A stretch of DNA of 64,000 nucleotides. It comes from an uncultured Cellvibrionales bacterium (GTDB taxonomy: Bacteria > Pseudomonadota > Gammaproteobacteria > Pseudomonadales > Cellvibrionaceae). The position numbers and the translations under genes were made by a program. Each line of letters starts with the position of its first letter. Within the stretch, counting starts at the first letter, position 1. The notes under the pieces were generated by a model. The model saw only the letters and a program-made list of their open reading frames with translations. It was not told where the DNA came from and did no database searches. The stretch lies in NCBI GenBank assembly GCA_913050115.1, contig CAJWZU010000009.1, positions 1-64,000 on the forward strand, written 5' to 3'. Below are positions 60,401 through 64,000 of this stretch, in pieces.

Positions 60401-62339
60401 TTGCCTCAAAAGCCTGCTGAAAATGCTCTTTAACGGCTTGCATGACAATATCGGTATTCAGATTAAACCGCAGATAAAAATCGTGTAAATAAATATCCTT
60501 ACCGCTCGACTCTTGAATTTTATAGGGTTGCTCTCCCACCACTCGCAAACCCAAGTGCTCAAGCATAGGCACGACATCGGATAATTCCACAAGGGTATCG
60601 CGGTGAAAAACCTTAAAACGAACAATGTTATTATCGACCCCTGCCGGACGATAAAAGCTCATAGCTATTGACTGCTCGTCAGTCAACGCTTCTATACGAG
60701 CTATGTCGAGTACAGCACTGCGGCCATCGTAACTGTCTCTATAAGCCGAGCAAAAGCCGTCGCTATATGTTTGAAATAAACGCATGCCATTTTCTTCACC
60801 GCAAGATTCAATAATGGTATCTCGCAACAAATCATCCCAAGTTTTAGCCAAATCTATGACGCGGAGCTCAAGCTTAGCGACATTAAATTCTATCGTATCG
60901 CTCGGATCGATTCGAAACACTGCATGAACCCTAGCTAAAATGGATTCTGAAAAATGCGTAGTGAATTCAAGCTCTTTGGCATTAATAGCGTCCGATAACA
61001 TCTCTTGAATACGTATGCGCATACGCGTGTTGAAGATATCTCGAGGAATGTAAATTAATGCGGTAACAAACTTACTATAGGGATCTTTGCGCATAAACAG
61101 CCGAACCCTATAGCGCTCATTAATGCGGGCCACGCTGCTAGCAGTTTCGAACAACTCGGAGGAATTACTTAAAAAAAGCTCATCGCGCGGAAAAGTTTCA
61201 AGCACCTGCTGCAACTGCTTGCCACTGTGACTTCGTAAATCAAGCCCCGAGCGCTGTAATACATGGGTCACTTTTTGTCTTATTAAGGGGATATTGTAGG
61301 GCGAAAAAGTGTACACCGATGAGGTATACAACCCCAGAAAACGGCTCTCGCCACACACTTTACCTTCTGTATCGTAGCGCTTAACAATTATGTAGTCAGA
61401 GTAGGCTTGACGATGAACTCGCGAACGCACCGATGATTTAGAGAACGTAAGTGACTGTGGCGCCAAATGAAATCGCGCCATACCGGCATTAAAGCTGTCA
61501 ACTTCCATACTCGGCTGAACTTGATTGTGTTGCTTAAATAAGCCTTTTCTAGATTTAGCCACCTCTTCTAGGCAGCGCCCAGTCTCTCTAGTTACGAAGG
61601 CGTGCTCTGAATAACCAAGAAAAGTAAAGTGATTAGCGCCGAGCCACTGCAAAAAATCACAACTCTCTTGCACCGCACCAGACATAAGATTCGGGGCCAC
61701 CTCTGTAAGGTGCTGCTTAACACTGTTCAACTCTGCCAAGATCGCACTATAGTCAGTGACAACCACGGCAACATCAGCCAGCACATCCAACATTGACTGA
61801 CGCAGACCGCTTATTTCATCGGCATCGGTATTTTTGCCTATTTCTATATAAATAAAAGCCTCGTCGCAGCCACTGTCGTCAGAGCCGAGCGACAGCAACT
61901 TACCAGAATTATTTCGCCGCACTGTAATGACGGTACTTTTAATGGTGTTAATGGCAATATTTCGACGTGTCAATTCCATCCTAATAGAGTCAACCAAAAA
62001 AGGCATATTACTCTGCAGTACCAGTAACGCGGTGTGATTGCTGACCCAGCCATCTTCATCTAAAACAGGGTTTAGCAGCGTCGCTTTGGGGGCGCATGCT
62101 TCGCGTAGCGCCAAAAACAGCCAGCAGTTGTAAGCCATACCGAAAACGTCATCAAGCTGACGGCCTTCCAAATCCTCTAAGGAGAAGCAGTCAAAATATT
62201 GACCACAAAAACTCTCAAATGCGTCGGCATCAGCGCGATTAAGTCTCTGTTGGGCGCAGTGTGTAACTGCGGCAATTAGCTCCTGCTGTGTCATTGATGA
62301 TATTGAGCTGACATAATCGTGAGTGTCGCGATCAGGCAT
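57444..62339 (-). CDS. gdhB: NAD-specific glutamate dehydrogenase, large (180-kDa) class
   Basis: Converts glutamate to 2-oxoglutarate and ammonia with NAD+, usually in catabolism. The 1631-residue protein fits the L_180 class. Long N-terminal regulatory regions (about 1-700) with ACT-like sequence precede the catalytic domain: GLRWSDRLQDYRTEVLGLVK, catalytic Lys in PSGAKGGFVAKQL, the NAD fold GIGDMAGDVFGNGMLLS, and NGGIGTYVKSS. The C-terminal domain follows. Single gene. Confidence 0.95.
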   Translation of the reverse strand: MPDRDTHDYVSSISSMTQQELIAAVTHCAQQRLNRADADAFESFCGQYFDCFSLEDLEGRQLDDVFGMAYNCWLFLALREACAPKATLLNPVLDEDGWVSNHTALLVLQSNMPFLVDSIRMELTRRNIAINTIKSTVITVRRNNSGKLLSLGSDDSGCDEAFIYIEIGKNTDADEISGLRQSMLDVLADVAVVVTDYSAILAELNSVKQHLTEVAPNLMSGAVQESCDFLQWLGANHFTFLGYSEHAFVTRETGRCLEEVAKSRKGLFKQHNQVQPSMEVDSFNAGMARFHLAPQSLTFSKSSVRSRVHRQAYSDYIIVKRYDTEGKVCGESRFLGLYTSSVYTFSPYNIPLIRQKVTHVLQRSGLDLRSHSGKQLQQVLETFPRDELFLSNSSELFETASSVARINERYRVRLFMRKDPYSKFVTALIYIPRDIFNTRMRIRIQEMLSDAINAKELEFTTHFSESILARVHAVFRIDPSDTIEFNVAKLELRVIDLAKTWDDLLRDTIIESCGEENGMRLFQTYSDGFCSAYRDSYDGRSAVLDIARIEALTDEQSIAMSFYRPAGVDNNIVRFKVFHRDTLVELSDVVPMLEHLGLRVVGEQPYKIQESSGKDIYLHDFYLRFNLNTDIVMQAVKEHFQQAFEAIWLKHTDSDAFNRLVLGARLDWREVALLRVYARYMKQTAFNFSQSYIADTLANHLDITRNLVALFKSKFDPKINKGGVKELQRIERLHRKIIDSLEQVQSLNEDQVIRRYVEMIEGTLRTNFFRKNEAGENRDFIALKLAPRNIDNIPEPRPLFEIFVYSPRVEGVHLRGGKVARGGLRWSDRLQDYRTEVLGLVKAQQVKNAVIVPSGAKGGFVAKQLPNASDREEFMAEGVACYQTFIRGLLDVTDNLHDGELVPPSQVVRLDEDDPYLVVAADKGTATFSDIANAISQEYNYWLGDAFASGGSQGYDHKAMGITARGAWVSVQRHFKEMGTDIQVEDFSVIGIGDMAGDVFGNGMLLSEHIRLIAAFNHQHIFIDPNPDSATSFVERKRLFQTSRSTWQDYDNKIISSGGGVFSRSAKSIVISPEMRKRFAIGANVLSPNELMSALLLAPVDLIWNGGIGTYVKSSTESHADVGDKANDALRINGGQLRCKVFGEGGNLGVTQKGRVEYSLAGGACNTDFIDNAAGVDCSDHEVNIKILLNELVICGDMTEKQRNLLLVKMTAEVSEMVLDNNYSQTQAISVAQDEVGYRIGEYRRLMITLENEGRLNRQLEFLPEDDAIAERQAPSVFLTRPELSVLISYVKAGLKEDLANSDVPEDAYIASIVESAFPPLLRKKFKKQIYSHRLRREIIATQVANDMVDNMGISFCHRLVESTGSSVAHVAKAYIAARDIFEFDFSRRQIRALDHKVTAKLQIEMMSAVMRRVRRATRWLLRNRRNRINPAAEVEFFAASISKAFELLPKYLHCGSKEAWQERYENLLGQGVGEEFARRASVPINIYSGLSVVEAARESGAGVELVLEVYIGFSEMLGLNVFSTQIAALSVDNYWQAMARETYIDDLEGQIRTLVVSLIDLMSDGQSVSEGIELWCRQHSVLLDRWYAMIADLKLAGSPDYAMFSVALRELLDLAQASQQCTSFDHCEVP

Positions 62340-62604
62340 GCTGAAAACCCTTATGTGTGGTGGCCGTGGAATGATTCCGACTATAAATAATATTTATGCT
62401 GATTAGAACTTGCATAGTTTCTTTTAAGCATAGACCATGCCGCTGGAACTTTTTTGTCCGTTACAAGTCAGTTATTACACAGGTGCAACAGAGTTACTCG
62501 CTGAGTTAATATTGCGGGCAAACTGTCTGTATTTTGAGCGCTTGAAAAATCAAGCTAACGCGGTTTAAAACCCGGCCTACAAGCCTAACAACAGATTCAA
62601 CATT

Positions 62605-63576
62605 ATGTCTATTTCAAGCCCAGAACACCAACGCATTAGTACATTACGCGACTGGCTCAGTAATCAAATTGTCGGCCAGGAACACCTTGTAGAACGTATG
62701 TTGATTAGCTTGCTGGCTGACGGTCATCTCTTAGTTGAAGGTGCGCCTGGGCTTGCCAAAACTAAAGCTATTAAAACTTTGGCTGATGGTATCGAAGGCG
62801 ATTTTCACCGTATTCAATTCACTCCAGATCTACTGCCGTCGGATGTTACCGGCACCGACATATACCGCCCCGAGAATGGCACATTTGAATTCCAGCCAGG
62901 CCCCATATTCAACAACTTGGCACTGGCCGATGAAATTAACCGCGCGCCCGCAAAGGTGCAGTCAGCGCTACTCGAGGCCATGGCTGAAAGTCAGGTCAGT
63001 GTCGGCCGTAAAACCTACAAGCTACCTGAACTATTTATGGTAATGGCAACCCAAAACCCTATCGAGCAAGAGGGCACCTACCCTCTGCCTGAAGCGCAGC
63101 TCGATCGCTTTTTACTGCATGTCACGGTCGGCTACCCGTCACTTGAAGCCGAAAAGAAAATACTGCATCTGGCTCGTGCAGAAGCCAGTCACAATGAGAT
63201 TAGTCAGCCAGAACGAATTTCTCAGGCGGATATATTCAGTGCACGTGCACAGATACTAGACATTCATATGAGTGACAGTGTCGAAAATTATATCGTGCAT
63301 TTAGTGGATGCGAGCCGAAGGCCAGCTGGTTTAGATGCCGAGTTAGCGCAATGGCTGGAATTTGGCGTAAGCCCCCGCGGTACTATCGCCCTAGATCGCT
63401 GTTCGCGCGCCCATGCTTGGCTTGCGGGCAAAGATTTTGTTAGCCCTGATGATGTTCAGGCTGTTATTCACGATATATTCCGCCATCGGTTAATTCTCAG
63501 CTTTGAAGCCGAGGCAACGGGCGTTAGCAGCGACCAAGTCATCGACCGCCTGTTAAACCTTGTCAGTGCGGTTTAA
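62605..63576 (+). CDS. MoxR-family AAA+ ATPase
   Basis: A chaperone-like AAA+ ATPase of 323 residues with Walker A G46-APGLAKT-T53, Walker B ALADEINRAPAKVQSALLEAM, sensor 1 MATQNPIEQEGTYPLPEAQ and LDRF. MoxR ATPases work with DUF58 and von Willebrand-domain proteins; the DUF58 gene starts nine bases downstream. The substrate or complex is unknown, with Bat/YeaD-type operons the closest parallel. Confidence 0.93.
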   Translation: MSISSPEHQRISTLRDWLSNQIVGQEHLVERMLISLLADGHLLVEGAPGLAKTKAIKTLADGIEGDFHRIQFTPDLLPSDVTGTDIYRPENGTFEFQPGPIFNNLALADEINRAPAKVQSALLEAMAESQVSVGRKTYKLPELFMVMATQNPIEQEGTYPLPEAQLDRFLLHVTVGYPSLEAEKKILHLARAEASHNEISQPERISQADIFSARAQILDIHMSDSVENYIVHLVDASRRPAGLDAELAQWLEFGVSPRGTIALDRCSRAHAWLAGKDFVSPDDVQAVIHDIFRHRLILSFEAEATGVSSDQVIDRLLNLVSAV

Positions 63577-63585
63577 CAGCTAACC

Positions 63586-64000
63586 ATGAAGACGCCCACA
63601 CAACATTTTTTGCAGTTGCGCCCGCAGGGTGCTTACGCGCAAATTGATGACTTACTGCGACTACGTTTTAGTGCCCGAGATTTATTGTTGAGCGCCAAAC
63701 GCCCGGCAACCAGTTTGCTGGCGGGTGGCAAACGTACGCGCTTTCGCGGCCGCGGTATAGACTTTGAAGAGGTACGTCTTTATCAGGCTGGCGATGACAT
63801 TCGATCGATTGACTGGCGCGTTACTGCGCGCACTCAAGTGACCCACACTAAACTGTTTAGTGAAGAGCGCGAACGACCGATTTTTATTGCCTGCGATTTG
63901 CGCTCACCGATGTTTTTTGGCACCAAACAGTGTTTTAAATCGGTCTTGGCCAGCCACCTAGCCACCTCATTGGGGTGGGCCGCTCTGGCCGGCTCCGACC
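63586..64000 (+). CDS. DUF58 protein, start only (cut by window end)
   Basis: The first 138 codons of a gene that runs off the window. It opens MKTPTQHFLQLRPQGAYAQ and has the DUF58 core FRGRGIDFEEVRLYQAGDD followed by IRSIDWRVTARTQVTHTKLF and ERERPIFIACDLRSPM. No stop is reached. It follows MoxR in the same direction, nine bases from its stop, a standard MoxR-DUF58 pairing. Confidence 0.92.
   Translation, partial: MKTPTQHFLQLRPQGAYAQIDDLLRLRFSARDLLLSAKRPATSLLAGGKRTRFRGRGIDFEEVRLYQAGDDIRSIDWRVTARTQVTHTKLFSEERERPIFIACDLRSPMFFGTKQCFKSVLASHLATSLGWAALAGSD

Noticed and set aside
1-64000. Search for CRISPR arrays, insertion sequences, prophage or toxin-antitoxin genes
   Set aside because: No spaced direct-repeat array, transposase, integrase or antitoxin-like pair was recognised on either strand.

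Overview
The window is about 64 kb of chromosome from a free-living gammaproteobacterium. Nearly every gene is a recognisable core gene. The gene content and order (uvrC-pgsA-tRNA cluster, murB-ptp-kdsB-lpxK-exbD-exbB, comEC, DUF2062, lolCDE, sthA, nqrM-apbE-nqrFEDCBA, mfd-csiV, mtnP-hpt, lexA, topA, uspA, uup, slt, rlmKL, rmf, pyrD, gdhB) recall the Pseudomonas aeruginosa PA2976-PA3070 neighbourhoods from memory. Moderate base composition, a Na+-pumping NADH dehydrogenase and breaks in the Pseudomonas order suggest a marine relative in Pseudomonadales/Cellvibrionales (for example Spongiibacteraceae) rather than Pseudomonas itself. That placement is inference.

Layout. 1-1600: an octamer tandem repeat at the window edge, a zinc-independent L31 paralogue (rpmE2) behind a Zur-like palindrome, and a decayed stretch resembling the end of a GGDEF domain. 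1604-5087 (minus): tRNA-Leu, tRNA-Cys, pgsA, uvrC, gacA. 5529-12507 (minus): murB, phosphatase, kdsB, lpxK, exbD, exbB and comEC, linking envelope precursors, LPS synthesis and transport. 13375-17764: DUF2062, lolC-lolD-lolE and a small secreted protein. 17860-21334: an AT-rich island holding a Wzx-type flippase, a glycosyltransferase and 0.9 kb without a clear gene. 21335-29973 (minus): sthA, nqrM, apbE and nqrF to nqrA, a redox block in which ApbE and NqrM mature the Nqr complex. 30353-34672: mfd and csiV. 35037-37479 (minus): a mechanosensitive channel, hpt and mtnP, which together join thioinosine/hypoxanthine salvage. 37796-42479: small DUF gene, lexA, two small conserved genes, topA. 42750-47797: hypothetical protein, UspA, Uup, lytic transglycosylase. 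47948-50899: glutaredoxin, decayed sequence, and a divergent FHA/PP2C pair, both membrane-anchored. 51418-62339: uvrB, rlmKL, rmf, pyrD, gdhB. 62605-64000: MoxR ATPase and the start of a DUF58 gene, cut by the window edge.

No phage, insertion sequence, CRISPR array, toxin-antitoxin pair or defence island was recognised. The observations most worth checking are: a perfect terminator-like hairpin inside the signal-peptide codons of apbE, directly after the nqr genes; frequent TTG start codons, three of them fused to the preceding stop as TTGA; the membrane FHA/PP2C pair with no kinase next to it; and the isolated polysaccharide island between lolCDE and sthA.
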